From Notoacmeibacter marinus (GTDB lineage: Bacteria; Pseudomonadota; Alphaproteobacteria; Rhizobiales; Rhizobiaceae): 64,000 nucleotides of DNA. Made by a program: the position numbers and the translations under genes. The DNA is taken from positions 372,001-436,000 of the forward strand of contig NZ_NBYO01000002.1 in the NCBI RefSeq assembly GCF_002238045.1. Direction: 5' to 3'. Below are positions 26,257 through 35,556 of this stretch, piece by piece. The notes beneath the pieces were generated by a model, which had not been told where the DNA came from, made no database searches, and saw only the letters and a list, made by a program, of their open reading frames with translations. Each line of letters starts with the position of its first letter. Position 1 is the first letter of the stretch.

Positions 26257-27087
26257 ATGCCAGACTATTACAGCCCGGTCGGGGGATTGCCGGATCGCAA
26301 TCAGCTGCTGACCGGTCGCGCCGTCTTCACCGATGCCTATGCTGTCATTCCGCGCGGCGTTCTGACCGACATCGTGACCAGTCGGCTGCCGGGTTGGGAG
26401 AAGACGCGGGCCTGGGTCCTGGCGCGCCCGCTGACCGGATTTGCGGAAACTTTCAGCGAATCGATCCTCGAGATCGAACCCGGCGGTGGCTCACAAAATC
26501 CCGAACCGGACAGCGAGGCCGAAGCCGTTCTGTTCGTCCTTTGCGGCACTGCCACGCTTACGCTGGAAAATGAAAGCCACGAACTGGCGGATGGCAGCTA
26601 CGCCTTTCTTGCGCCTGGCGCCAAATGGTCGGTCAGTGTCTCCGCCGAACCGCCGGGATCGTTCAAAGCGGTCTGGATTCGCAAGCGCTACGAGCCCATT
26701 GACGGGGTATTGCCGCCGCGCTCATTCGTGACGAACGATCGCGATGTCGCGCCGACCACGATGCCCGGCTATGACGGCGCATGGTCGACGACGCGCTTTG
26801 TGGATGCGGACGATCTTTCGCACGACATGCACGTCAATATCGTCAATTTCGAACCCGGCGCGTCGATTCCCTTCGCCGAAACCCACGTCATGGAGCACGG
26901 GCTCTATATGCTGCATGGCAAAGGGGTTTATCGTCTGAATGGCGACTGGGTCGAGGTCGAGGCAGGCGATTTCCTCTGGCTCCGCTCCTTCTGCCCTCAG
27001 GCCTGCTATGCCGGCGGACCCGGCCCGTTCCGTTACCTGCTTTACAAGAACGTCAATCGGCACATGCCGCTCAGTCTCGGCCGCTAG
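26257..27087 (+). CDS. (S)-ureidoglycine aminohydrolase (AllE/YlbA-type)
   Basis: A 276-residue bicupin. The N-terminal cupin (about 60-130) is degenerate. The C-terminal cupin (about 185-260) has the Mn-binding pattern FAETHVMEHGLYMLHGKG and FLWLRSFCPQACYAGG, typical of UGlyAH, which releases ammonia from (S)-ureidoglycine to give ureidoglycolate. ATG 26257 has GGAAG about 8 nt upstream. It is convergent with allA and overlaps its end by 4 nt. The enzyme making its substrate, allantoate amidohydrolase, is not in the window. Confidence 0.85.
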   Translation: MPDYYSPVGGLPDRNQLLTGRAVFTDAYAVIPRGVLTDIVTSRLPGWEKTRAWVLARPLTGFAETFSESILEIEPGGGSQNPEPDSEAEAVLFVLCGTATLTLENESHELADGSYAFLAPGAKWSVSVSAEPPGSFKAVWIRKRYEPIDGVLPPRSFVTNDRDVAPTTMPGYDGAWSTTRFVDADDLSHDMHVNIVNFEPGASIPFAETHVMEHGLYMLHGKGVYRLNGDWVEVEAGDFLWLRSFCPQACYAGGPGPFRYLLYKNVNRHMPLSLGR

Positions 27088-27599
27088 GACGAGGAGTCGC
27101 TTCCGTCTTCGGTCATGACGGTGAATGGCGCATCGTAGCGGAACTCTTCCAGATTTGCCCCCTCGCCGATCCGGTCGATGACGGCGAACAGGCCGTTGCC
27201 GGCAATCGGCGTCAGGACGCCGTGCCAGACACCGCGATGGAAGTTGATGGCCTCACCGGGCCGGGTGACAAAGGCGTGCGGCGCGCCCGGTCGATCCCCC
27301 TCACCCGGTGCGACGATAACGAGAAACGGCACCGCCTCCATCGGAATGAAAGCCTGGCTGCCATTGGGGTGGCGCTCGACCAGATCGAAACGATAGGGCA
27401 ACGACCGGATATCGGCGCGGAACAGGCTGATCCCAGCCCGCCCATCGGTAAAATCCAGCGCGGCCAGATCGTGCCACCGCCCGCATGCGCCGTCATTGAT
27501 GAGACGGGCCGGCTCGCCCGCCGCTTCGAGCACGTCACCGAACGGTGCAAAGGCGTCCGAGGATAGCGGCTCGGCGATCAGCGTTCGGGACGGGCTCAC
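27084..27599 (-). CDS. allA: Ureidoglycolate lyase
   Basis: A 171-residue protein of the AllA (PF04115) family, cleaving ureidoglycolate to glyoxylate and urea. It shows LSSDAFAPFGDVLE, PYRFDLVERHPNGSQAFIPM, FLVIVAPG and GEAINFHRGVWHGVLTPI, all family hallmarks. The start codon is GTG at 27599, sharing GTGA with the stop codon of the PuuE-UraD gene, so the two are translationally coupled. Confidence 0.92.
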   Translation of the reverse strand: MSPSRTLIAEPLSSDAFAPFGDVLEAAGEPARLINDGACGRWHDLAALDFTDGRAGISLFRADIRSLPYRFDLVERHPNGSQAFIPMEAVPFLVIVAPGEGDRPGAPHAFVTRPGEAINFHRGVWHGVLTPIAGNGLFAVIDRIGEGANLEEFRYDAPFTVMTEDGSDSSS

Positions 27600-29035
27600 G
27601 ACAGAAGCGCTTTCAGGCGCAATTCGCCGATCCGCTCGACCTGGCGCTCCGCCGTCTTCTTCTCGGTCGCGGTGTCATTGTCCAGCCGGCGTTCGAATGC
27701 TTCTAGGATCGATGCCTTGTCGTGATCGCGCACGGCGATGATGAACGGAAAGCCGTGCTTTTCGACATAGGCCGCGTTCAACTGCTCGAACCGCGACCGC
27801 TCGTCATCGGTAAGGGCATCCAGACCCGCCGACGCCTGCTCCGATGTCGAGTCCGCAGTCAGTCGCTTGGCAGCGGCCAGCTTACCGGCCAGATCGGGAT
27901 GGGCCTTCAGAACGGCCAGCCGCTCGTCGGGTGAGGCGCTACGAAAGACGCGGGCCATGGCATTGGCCAGGCCGGAAGCGGTATCGTGCGCCGCGCCGAG
28001 TTCCAGCGCATAGGCGCGTTCGGCCACCCAGGACGAATGCTCGTAAATGCTGCCGAACCGCTCGACAAACGTGGCTTTGTCCATCGCGCTCGGACGCTCC
28101 CGCGTTTCGGGCGGATGGGTTTTCAGCCAGTGCTCGGCTATGGCAAGCCGGGTCGCGAACCAGACCTCATTGCCATGGTTTTTGGCGTAGTCAAGAAAGC
28201 GCTTGACCGCCATCGCCCGGCCTGGCCGCCCGGCCAAGCGGCAGTGCAGACCGACGCTCATCATTTTTGGCGCTCCCGCCCGTCCCTCTTCCAGCAGCAT
28301 GTCGAAACTGTCGCGCAGATAGGCGAAGAACTGATCCCCGGAATTGAAGCCCTGCGGCGTGGCGAACCGCATATCGTTGGCGTCGAGCGTGTAGGGCACG
28401 ATCAACTGATCGCGATCGCCGAAGCGCACATAGTGCGGCAGATCGTCATCATAGGCGTCGGCCAGATAGGTGAAGCCGCCCTCCTCCACGCCGAGCCGGA
28501 CCGATTGCATGGAGGCGCGGCCGACATAGAGGCCCTTGGGACGCTCGCCGACCACCTCGGTATGAAGACGCACGGCTTCGGCGATATGCCCGCGTTCCTC
28601 CTCTTCGGGCGCGTCCTTGTATTCGATCCATTTGAGCCCGTGCGAAGCGATCTCCCAGCCAGCGGCCTTCATCGCCGCGACCTGTTCGGGCGAACGGGCG
28701 AGAGCCGTCGCCACACCATAGATCGTCAGAGGCACGCCGGCATCGGTGAAGATGCGGTGCAGACGCCAAAAGCCGGCGCGCGCGCCATATTCGTAGATGC
28801 TCTCCATGTTCCAATGCCGCTGGTCCGGCCAGGGAGCCGCGCCGACGATCTCCGACAGAAAGGCCTCGGACGCCGCATCGCCATGCAGAATATTGTTCTC
28901 GCCGCCCTCTTCGTAATTGACGACGATCTGCACGGCGATCCTAGCGCCGTTCGGCCATTGCGGGTCGGGTGGATTCGCGCCATAGCCGATCATATTACGT
29001 GGGTAGCGCTTCACATCCTGTTTCGAATTATCCAT
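27596..29035 (-). CDS. puuE: Allantoinase PuuE fused to OHCU decarboxylase (UraD)
   Basis: A 479-residue fusion. Residues 1-310 are a polysaccharide-deacetylase-fold allantoinase ([46 protein letters not shown]), cofactor-independent and opening allantoin to allantoate. Residues about 315-479 are an OHCU decarboxylase ([61 protein letters not shown]), turning OHCU into S-allantoin. The two steps are consecutive, so the fusion channels the pathway in one polypeptide. ATG 29035 is preceded by GGGG and begins the family-like region; the open frame upstream is not coding. It is divergent from the HIU hydrolase gene. Confidence 0.9.
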   Translation of the reverse strand: MDNSKQDVKRYPRNMIGYGANPPDPQWPNGARIAVQIVVNYEEGGENNILHGDAASEAFLSEIVGAAPWPDQRHWNMESIYEYGARAGFWRLHRIFTDAGVPLTIYGVATALARSPEQVAAMKAAGWEIASHGLKWIEYKDAPEEEERGHIAEAVRLHTEVVGERPKGLYVGRASMQSVRLGVEEGGFTYLADAYDDDLPHYVRFGDRDQLIVPYTLDANDMRFATPQGFNSGDQFFAYLRDSFDMLLEEGRAGAPKMMSVGLHCRLAGRPGRAMAVKRFLDYAKNHGNEVWFATRLAIAEHWLKTHPPETRERPSAMDKATFVERFGSIYEHSSWVAERAYALELGAAHDTASGLANAMARVFRSASPDERLAVLKAHPDLAGKLAAAKRLTADSTSEQASAGLDALTDDERSRFEQLNAAYVEKHGFPFIIAVRDHDKASILEAFERRLDNDTATEKKTAERQVERIGELRLKALLS

Positions 29036-29184
29036 CAATCGCCCCATTCGTCCGGCAAGCCTGCAGAATATGTCGCTCGCCCCGCAGGAGAAGGCATGTC
29101 GGCTTGAAAGATGTCGATCCACTCTGGATGACGGCTCACGATAGCCCATTCTTGCAGCGCAGTAGCACCGAAGAAGAGGACATC

Positions 29185-29541
29185 ATGGCAGGCTATCTGA
29201 CCACCCACGTTCTGGATACCGCGCATGGCTGCCCGGCCGCCGACCTTTCGATCCGGCTTTACCGGCTGGACGGCGAAGACCGCACGCAATTGGCGGAGAT
29301 GACGACCAATGAAGATGGTCGGACGGACAGCCCGATCCTGCCGCAGGATCGTTTCGAGACAGGAACTTACGAGCTTGTCTTCGCCGCCGGCGATTACCTG
29401 CGCGGACAACCGGGAGCACAGGACAGCCTGCCTTTCCTGGACGAGATTCCGATCCGGTTCCTTATGGAAGACGCCGAGACGCATTACCATGTGCCGCTGC
29501 TGCTCAGTCCTTATGGCTACAGCACTTATCGCGGCAGCTAG
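29185..29541 (+). CDS. uraH: 5-hydroxyisourate hydrolase (transthyretin-like)
   Basis: A 118-residue enzyme with the HIUase signatures: [14 protein letters not shown] at the N-terminus (catalytic His), Arg in the centre ([11 protein letters not shown]), [19 protein letters not shown] at the C-terminus (catalytic His and the YRGS tetrapeptide that separates the enzyme from transthyretin). It converts 5-hydroxyisourate from PuuD into OHCU for the UraD domain. AGAGGA lies 4 nt before ATG 29185. No signal peptide, so it is cytoplasmic. Confidence 0.95.
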   Translation: MAGYLTTHVLDTAHGCPAADLSIRLYRLDGEDRTQLAEMTTNEDGRTDSPILPQDRFETGTYELVFAAGDYLRGQPGAQDSLPFLDEIPIRFLMEDAETHYHVPLLLSPYGYSTYRGS

Positions 29542-30458
29542 GAGGGCACGTCCGGATCACGCATCTGAGCGAGAATGCGATCGATCATGAAATTCATGAA
29601 GAGCCGGCTCTTGGGGTCCTGGTGCCGGCGGTGGATGTAAAGGCATGCCAATTGGACCGGCACCGGCGGCGTCTGCTCGCAAACCTCGATCAGCCGGCCC
29701 TCTTCCAGATGGTCGGCGACTTCGAAAAGCGGCTTCATGGCGATGCCCAGCCCTGCCAGCGCCCAGTCCGTTAGAACGTCGCCATCGTCGCATTCCAGCG
29801 GGCCGCGCACGCTGTAGGCGTGTTCGCCGTCCTCGGCCTGAAGGCTCCAGCGATATTCGGACGCGCCGGGAAACCGTAGATTGAGGCAATCGTGCCGTCC
29901 ATCGGCGATCTCGTCGCCTTTCAGAGGGTGCCCCCGCGAAGCGATATAAGAAGGGCTGGCCACCAGAACGCGCGGGCATTCTGCAATATTGCGAATGCGC
30001 AGATTGCTGTCGCGCGGACGGCCTAGGAAGAAGGCGATGTCGAGACCCTCTGCCGCCAGATCGACTTTCCGGTCCGAAAGTCGCAAACGCACGGAAATGC
30101 GCGGGAAAGACGCACGGAAATCCACCATTGCCGGCGCAACGAACCGGCGGCCAAGACCGAGCGGCGTCGCGACGAAGAGCGTTCCGGCCGGCGCGCCCGT
30201 CACCGCGGAAACACCCGCTTCGGCATCTTCGACCGCCTCGATGATGCGCCTTGCGCCCTCGTAGAAGATGCGGCCCTGCTCGGTCGGCGAAAGGCTCCGC
30301 GTCGTCCGCTGGAACAGGCGCACGTCCAGATGCTGCTCGAGCTGAGAGATCCGGGCCGACGCCACGGCGGGCGAGATGTGAAGATCGCGCGCCGCCGCGC
30401 TCATCGAGCCCAGTTCGTAAATCCGGGTGAAGGTGCGGACATTATCCAGATAGGCCAT
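29538..30458 (-). CDS. LysR-family regulator, candidate regulator of urate catabolism
   Basis: A 306-residue LTTR. The N-terminal helix-turn-helix ([26 protein letters not shown]) is followed by the effector domain (about 90-300, [18 protein letters not shown]). ATG 30458 is chosen as the family start ([17 protein letters not shown]); an upstream in-frame ATG lies inside the puuD coding region. It overlaps the uraH stop convergently by 4 nt and is divergent from puuD, the usual LTTR arrangement. Effector unknown; urate or a purine intermediate is a plausible inference. Confidence 0.85.
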   Translation of the reverse strand: MAYLDNVRTFTRIYELGSMSAAARDLHISPAVASARISQLEQHLDVRLFQRTTRSLSPTEQGRIFYEGARRIIEAVEDAEAGVSAVTGAPAGTLFVATPLGLGRRFVAPAMVDFRASFPRISVRLRLSDRKVDLAAEGLDIAFFLGRPRDSNLRIRNIAECPRVLVASPSYIASRGHPLKGDEIADGRHDCLNLRFPGASEYRWSLQAEDGEHAYSVRGPLECDDGDVLTDWALAGLGIAMKPLFEVADHLEEGRLIEVCEQTPPVPVQLACLYIHRRHQDPKSRLFMNFMIDRILAQMRDPDVPS

Positions 30459-30487
30459 TCTTCGGCTTTCATTGATGACGCTAACAG

Positions 30488-30503
30488 GATTAACTGGATA
30501 ATC
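30488..30503. promoter_or_regulatory. Dyad GATTA-N6-TAATC in the LysR-puuD intergenic region
   Basis: A perfect 5-bp inverted repeat spaced by 6 nt, AT-rich in a GC-rich background, located between the divergent lysR and puuD starts (30 nt from lysR, 53 nt from puuD). It is a plausible LysR-type recognition site; it does not fit the T-N11-A rule exactly. Confidence 0.4.
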
Positions 30504-30555
30504 ACAACATCGCCAGCCGCATAGTGTGACAGGGCCTCTAGAATAAAGTGAACCG

Positions 30556-31788
30556 ATGATCGATCTCGCCATTGCCTGGGACTGGCTAGCCTTTGCCGTC
30601 CGATGGACTCACGTCATCGTGGCGATCGCCTGGATCGGATCATCCTTCTATTTCATCGCACTTGACTTTGGTCTTCGGCGCGACCGCGCGCTGCCGGATG
30701 GCGTCTCCGGCGAGGAGTGGCAGGTCCATGGCGGCGGCTTTTACCATATTAACAAATACATGGTCGCACCCCAGCATATGCCGGAGCATCTGACCTGGTT
30801 CAAATGGGAGAGCTATTCGACATGGCTGTCCGGCGCCGCCCTTCTGATGATCGTCTACTGGGCCGGCGCAGAACTCTATCTGATCGATCCGGCCAGGGCC
30901 GATCTGGCCGTCTGGCAGGCCATCCTGATCTCCGCCGCCTCGCTGACGATTGGCTGGCTTGTCTACGATTATCTCTGCAAGTCCGGCCTCGGCGAGCGCC
31001 CCACGATATTGATGATCCTTCTGTTCATCCTGCTGGTCGCGATGAGCTGGGGCTACAATCAGGTCTTTACCGGCCGCGCGGCCCTGCTCCATCTCGGCGC
31101 ATTCACCGCCACGATCATGAGCGCCAACGTCTTCTTCACCATCATGCCGAACCAGCGGATCGTGGTCGCCGATCTGAAGGAAGGCCGCATTCCCGATCCG
31201 AAATATGGCAAGATCGCCAAGCTGCGTTCGACGCATAACAATTATCTGACGCTGCCGGTCATCTTCCTGATGCTGTCGAACCACTACCCGCTGGCCTCTG
31301 CGACGGACCATGCCTGGATCATCGCGGCGCTGGTCTTTCTGATGGGCGTCACCATCCGCCATTTCTTCAACACCCACCATGCGGGTGGCGGCGAACCCTG
31401 GTGGACATGGGCCGCCACGGCGATGATCTTCCTCGTCATCGTCTGGCTGTCCTGGATCGGCCGCGCCGATGCCGGCTTCGACGATGCCGAGCAGAGCCTG
31501 ACGCCGGCCCAGCAGCAGCTCGTTTCAGCGGCTGGCTACACGGAGGCCGCCGATATCGTGCGCAGCCGCTGCAGCATGTGCCACGCCCGCGAGCCGGTCT
31601 GGGAAGGCATTCATTGGGCGCCGAACGGCGTCTTTCTGGAGACTGACGCCGACATCGCGGCTCATGCCCGCGTTATCTATCTGCAGGCCGGCATCACCCA
31701 CGCCATGCCGCCGGCCAACATCACGCAGATTTCGCCGGAAGAGCGCGCGGCGCTGGCCCAATGGTATCGGATCGCCTCCGCGAACTGA
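30556..31788 (+). CDS. puuD: Urate hydroxylase PuuD (membrane protein with C-terminal cytochrome c)
   Basis: A 410-residue protein: about eight membrane segments in residues 1-310 (AFAVRWTHVIVAIAWIGSS, HGGGFYHINKYMVAPQ, HNNYLTLPVIFLML) and a C-terminal cytochrome c domain with heme motif CSMCH at 339-343. It oxidises urate to 5-hydroxyisourate, passing electrons through the heme instead of making H2O2 as soluble uricase does. It is divergent from the LysR gene and supplies UraH. Length and domain order are standard for PuuD of Hyphomicrobiales. Confidence 0.95.
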   Translation: MIDLAIAWDWLAFAVRWTHVIVAIAWIGSSFYFIALDFGLRRDRALPDGVSGEEWQVHGGGFYHINKYMVAPQHMPEHLTWFKWESYSTWLSGAALLMIVYWAGAELYLIDPARADLAVWQAILISAASLTIGWLVYDYLCKSGLGERPTILMILLFILLVAMSWGYNQVFTGRAALLHLGAFTATIMSANVFFTIMPNQRIVVADLKEGRIPDPKYGKIAKLRSTHNNYLTLPVIFLMLSNHYPLASATDHAWIIAALVFLMGVTIRHFFNTHHAGGGEPWWTWAATAMIFLVIVWLSWIGRADAGFDDAEQSLTPAQQQLVSAAGYTEAADIVRSRCSMCHAREPVWEGIHWAPNGVFLETDADIAAHARVIYLQAGITHAMPPANITQISPEERAALAQWYRIASAN

Positions 31789-31808
31789 CCGTCCGAACCC
31801 GCCGGCGG

Positions 31809-33071
31809 TCAGCCGTGCCACCCGGCCGCATGAAGCAGAAGGCCGAGCCCGACGCTGACAGCCAGCACCCGGACGATCTCCCAGCGCCGCACGAGCAGCA
31901 GATAGGCTGCCACGACGGCGAGCAGCGGCATGCGCCAGTCGAGCGTCGCAATGTCCGGCATCCAAGGCTTGAACGGCCCGACCCCGCGCCGCTCGACAGT
32001 TACGAAGGCGGCGCTAAGCGCAAACCAGACCGACAGGTTGAGGATCACACCCACAACCGCCGCCGTGATCGCCGACAAGGCGCCGCGAAGGCGCGGCATC
32101 TTCTGGATTTGATCGATGAAGGGCGCGCCGACGAAGATCCACAGGAAGCAGGGCGCGAAGGTCGCCCACAGCGTGACGGCGGCGCCGGCCACGCCCATGC
32201 CGAAATCGACGCCGCCCGCCGACCGCGCGGCGGCCAGGAAGCCGACGAATTGCGTCACCAGGATGAGCGGGCCGGGCGTGGTCTCGGCAAGGCCGAGCGC
32301 ATCGATCATTTCGGAAGCCGTCAGCCAGCCATAGGCTTCGACCGCCTCCTGGCCCATATAGGCCAGCACCGCATAGGCGCCGCCGAAGGTGACCGTCGCC
32401 AAAAGCGAGAAGAAACGGCCGATCTCGCCGAGGACCGAACCGGGCAGCAGAAGGTCGATGGCCATCAGCGGCAGCAGCCAGATCGCCAGCCATATGGCCG
32501 CCATCCGCATCTGTCCGGTCCATGAGACGCCGGCCGGCGCCCTGTCCTGGATGTCGGCATCCGCCGACCTGACATTCACGGTTGCGCCGAGAAGGCCGGC
32601 CGCCGCGATCACCAGCGGATAGGGCGCGTCGAACGCGAACAGCGCGGCAAAGGCCGTACCGGCGACGGCCCAGTGCAGCGGCAGTTTCAGAGCCCGCTTC
32701 GCCACGCGCAGAAGCGCTTCGACCACGATGACCAGCACCGCCGCCTTGATTCCGAGAAAAGCAGCCTCCACCAGAGGCACATCGCCGTACCATGCATAGA
32801 GCGCCGCCAGAGCGAGGATCACCGCGGCGCCCGGCAGGACGAAGAGCGAGCCGGCAATCAGGCCGCCGATGACGCCGTTTGTCCGCCAGCCGCCATAGGT
32901 GGCAAGCTGCATGGCCTCCGGACCCGGGAGAAACATGCAGAACGACAGCGCGTTCAGATATTGCGCCTCGCTCAGCCAGCCTCGCCGGTCCACGACCTCG
33001 CGGTGGATCAGCGCGATCTGCGCGGCCGGTCCGCCGAAGGACAGGATGCCGATCCTGCCCCAGACCTTCAC
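31809..33071 (-). CDS. chrA: Chromate efflux transporter ChrA
   Basis: A 420-residue two-domain CHR transporter with about ten membrane segments. CHR repeat 1 (GILSFGGPAAQIALIHREVV, then CMFLPGPEAMQLATY) and repeat 2 (TFGGAYAVLAYMGQEAV, TTPGPLILVTQFVGF) are both present. It exports chromate, probably coupled to protons. GTG 33071 is the only usual start, yet it begins within the conserved N-terminus. A strong GGGAGG at 33134-33129 lies further upstream in the same open frame with no ATG, GTG or TTG after it, so the real start may be non-standard. It interrupts the purine island and has no chrB nearby. Confidence 0.88.
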   Translation of the reverse strand: MKVWGRIGILSFGGPAAQIALIHREVVDRRGWLSEAQYLNALSFCMFLPGPEAMQLATYGGWRTNGVIGGLIAGSLFVLPGAAVILALAALYAWYGDVPLVEAAFLGIKAAVLVIVVEALLRVAKRALKLPLHWAVAGTAFAALFAFDAPYPLVIAAAGLLGATVNVRSADADIQDRAPAGVSWTGQMRMAAIWLAIWLLPLMAIDLLLPGSVLGEIGRFFSLLATVTFGGAYAVLAYMGQEAVEAYGWLTASEMIDALGLAETTPGPLILVTQFVGFLAAARSAGGVDFGMGVAGAAVTLWATFAPCFLWIFVGAPFIDQIQKMPRLRGALSAITAAVVGVILNLSVWFALSAAFVTVERRGVGPFKPWMPDIATLDWRMPLLAVVAAYLLLVRRWEIVRVLAVSVGLGLLLHAAGWHG

Positions 33072-33213
33072 GAGATCGGGCAGGGAAACGTCATCTCCGT
33101 TTCTGGACGGAACCGGTCCGATAGGCTGCCTCCCTGCTTCCGCCGGCGACTAAAGCGACTTTGTAACAGCCTTGCGAAATCACGCAGACCGATGGCGGAA
33201 CGAAGACGATGTT

Positions 33214-33813
33214 CTAGCGAAGCGGGATGGCGTTGTCGCTCTTGCCTGTCTGGTATCGCGCTGACAGCCGGTCGTAGATCCCAACAATCGTCTCCGCTTT
33301 CTCTTCCAGCGGCGTCCGCTCGCCTGCGGGCAATTCGGCGATGGCGGAACGGATGCTGCGCGCCGTCCAGTAGGCGTTTTCCTTGCGGTAGCCGCCTCGC
33401 TGCACATCGAACACCTCCCGCAGAATGTTCAGATCGTGCGGAATGGCGAAGCTGTCGCGGCTGTCCTCATGACTGAAGAGATAATGGAAATTGTCGAAGC
33501 CGGCCCATGTGATCGCCGACAGGCACAGCGAACACGGCTCATGCGTCGACAGGAAGATCATCTCCGAGGGCGCGGGCCGCGAGGCGGCGGGCATCTCGTA
33601 GAAGCGCTTCAGGCAGTGGATTTCACCATGCCAGAGCGGGTTTTCGATCTCGTTGTTGGTTTCGGCCAGAACGAGCGACAGGTCGCCTTTGCGCAGAAGC
33701 GCCGCGCCGAACACCTTGTTGCCGCGCTGAACCCCTGTTTCGGTCAAGGGCACGATGTCGTCGGTCACGACATCCAGCAGGCGGTGAAGGAAGGCGGCAT
33801 CGGACGAGGGCAT
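33214..33813 (-). CDS. CDA-fold nucleoside/guanine deaminase-like protein (HGE motif)
   Basis: A 199-residue cytidine-deaminase-fold protein. Zinc ligands and the catalytic Glu are His62-Gly63-Glu64 (PLWHGEIHC) and Cys94/Cys97 in THEPCSLCLSA; most relatives have HAE or CAE. The segment CLSAITWAGFDNFHYLFSHEDS resembles rhizobial deaminases of unknown substrate. Its place beside xdhABC suggests it deaminates a purine (guanine to xanthine, or guanosine), feeding xanthine dehydrogenase; this is inferred. It is divergent from xdhA with about 140 nt between them. Confidence 0.75.
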   Translation of the reverse strand: MPSSDAAFLHRLLDVVTDDIVPLTETGVQRGNKVFGAALLRKGDLSLVLAETNNEIENPLWHGEIHCLKRFYEMPAASRPAPSEMIFLSTHEPCSLCLSAITWAGFDNFHYLFSHEDSRDSFAIPHDLNILREVFDVQRGGYRKENAYWTARSIRSAIAELPAGERTPLEEKAETIVGIYDRLSARYQTGKSDNAIPLR

Positions 33814-33957
33814 GGCGAACCTTGATTGGCGGAAGGACGGTCTCAGGCATAACCGTTTTCGCCATTCGCCGGGCCTCTCTCAATATGTGAAAGACCTATC
33901 CCCCTTTGCGAACGATCCGCTCTTGCGCGTTCGCAGGTTGCAGCGCACCCTTGGACC

Positions 33958-35556
33958 ATGACAGCCAACGCCCCTGACCCCAGCGATTCCGCGCTTCCGC
34001 CACCGATCCGGCGGACGATGCGGTTTCTGCTCAACGACAGACCCGTCTTTCTGGATCGCGTCGCGCCGGACGACACGCTTCTGGATTTCCTGCGGATCGA
34101 AAAGCGGCTCACCGGAACGAAGGAAGGCTGCGCGGAAGGCGATTGCGGCGCCTGCACGGTTCTGCTCGGCACGCTGGATGCGCAGGGCCGATTGCACTAC
34201 CGCTCGGCCAATGCCTGCATCGTGTTAATGGGCATGATCGATGGCGCGCATATCGTGACCGTCGAGCATCTCAGCCCGCGCGGCGGGCCGCTGCACCCGA
34301 TCCAGCAGGCGATGGTCGATCATCACGGCAGCCAGTGCGGCTTTTGTACGCCGGGTTTCGTCATGAGCCTCTATGGCCTTCTGATGCGCCAGCCCACGCC
34401 CGACCGGCTGGCCGTCGAACGGGCGCTTCAGGGCAATCTTTGCCGTTGCACCGGCTACGCGCCGATCGTGCGCGCGGCCCTTTCCGTCGCCGCGCTCTCC
34501 GGGACCGACGATCCGGTTCTCGCCGAACGGCCGACCGTCACGAAAAGGCTGGCAGAATGGCGCGACGGCTCGCGTCTCGAAGTGTCCGGGCACGAAGCGG
34601 CAAGCGGGAATGCCGAGCCTGGCGGCGCCACGATCCTTCCCTCGGACGTTCCCTATGAAGGCGATGTTTCGGAAAGCGAGGGCGCATCCGACAATCGCAT
34701 CCTCCGGCCCGCCTCCGTCGCCGATCTGGCCCGACTCTTCGAGGACAATCCGGCTGGCCGCATCGTCGCCGGCGCCACCGATGTCGGTCTCTGGGTCACG
34801 AAATTCATGCGCGATGTCGGACCGCTCATCCCGATCGGCCATCTCGACGAATTGCGTGGCGTGGAGGAGAGCGACGGCGCGCTTAGGATCGGCGCGAACG
34901 TCTCCTATACCGACGCGCTCGATGCGCTCGCCGAGCGTATTCCGGCCTTCGCACCGCTCCTGTGGCGCATTGGCGGCAATCAGATTCGCAATATGGGCAC
35001 CATCGGCGGCAATATCGCAAACGGCTCGCCCATTGGCGACATGCCGCCCCCTCTCATTGCGCTCGGTGCGATGCTTCATCTGCGAAAAGGCGATGCTCGC
35101 CGCGACCTGCCACTCGAGGACTTTTTCATCGAGTACGGCAAACAGGACCGCTGGGATGGCGAATTCGTCGAGGCCCTGTCCGTGCCGCTGCCTTCGCCCG
35201 ATGCCAAGATCGCCTTCCACAAGATCAGCAAGCGGCGCGACGAGGACATCACGGCCTGTCTCGGCGCCTTTCACCTGATGCTCACCGACGATGGCACGGT
35301 CGACACGATCCGCATAGCCTATGGCGGCATGGCCGGCGTGCCGAAGCGGGCGAGCGCCGTGGAGAAAGCGCTGATCGGACGGCCCTGGACCGAAGACGCG
35401 GTGGAAAGCGCCCTGGCCGCTTTCGAGGAAGACTTCACGCCGCTCTCCGACATGCGCGCTTCCGCCGATTACCGCATGCTCGTCGCCAGGAACCTGCTGC
35501 GCCGCTTCTTTGCGGACACGCAGGACGATCCGATTCAGACGGAGGCGGCCCAATGA
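33958..35556 (+). CDS. xdhA: Xanthine dehydrogenase small subunit XdhA (2Fe-2S and FAD)
   Basis: A 532-residue subunit. The plant-type 2Fe-2S domain has Cys58, Cys63, Cys66 and Cys87 (EGCAEGDCGACTVLLG); the second cluster uses CGFCTPGFVMSL and GNLCRCTGY; the FAD domain follows from about 245 (AGATDVGLWVTKFMRD, GGNQIRNMGTIGGNIANGSP) with a CO_deh_flav_C tail. It passes electrons from the Mo site of XdhB to NAD. A linker of about 60 residues (180-240) makes it longer than usual. ATG 33958 lacks a good ribosome binding site; ATG 34018 is an alternative. Confidence 0.92.
   Translation: MTANAPDPSDSALPPPIRRTMRFLLNDRPVFLDRVAPDDTLLDFLRIEKRLTGTKEGCAEGDCGACTVLLGTLDAQGRLHYRSANACIVLMGMIDGAHIVTVEHLSPRGGPLHPIQQAMVDHHGSQCGFCTPGFVMSLYGLLMRQPTPDRLAVERALQGNLCRCTGYAPIVRAALSVAALSGTDDPVLAERPTVTKRLAEWRDGSRLEVSGHEAASGNAEPGGATILPSDVPYEGDVSESEGASDNRILRPASVADLARLFEDNPAGRIVAGATDVGLWVTKFMRDVGPLIPIGHLDELRGVEESDGALRIGANVSYTDALDALAERIPAFAPLLWRIGGNQIRNMGTIGGNIANGSPIGDMPPPLIALGAMLHLRKGDARRDLPLEDFFIEYGKQDRWDGEFVEALSVPLPSPDAKIAFHKISKRRDEDITACLGAFHLMLTDDGTVDTIRIAYGGMAGVPKRASAVEKALIGRPWTEDAVESALAAFEEDFTPLSDMRASADYRMLVARNLLRRFFADTQDDPIQTEAAQ

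Noticed and set aside
31809-33071. chrA as part of a mobile chromate-resistance island
   Set aside because: No transposase, integrase, repeats or chrB flank it and its base composition resembles the neighbourhood; it looks like a chromosomal gene inserted in the purine region.
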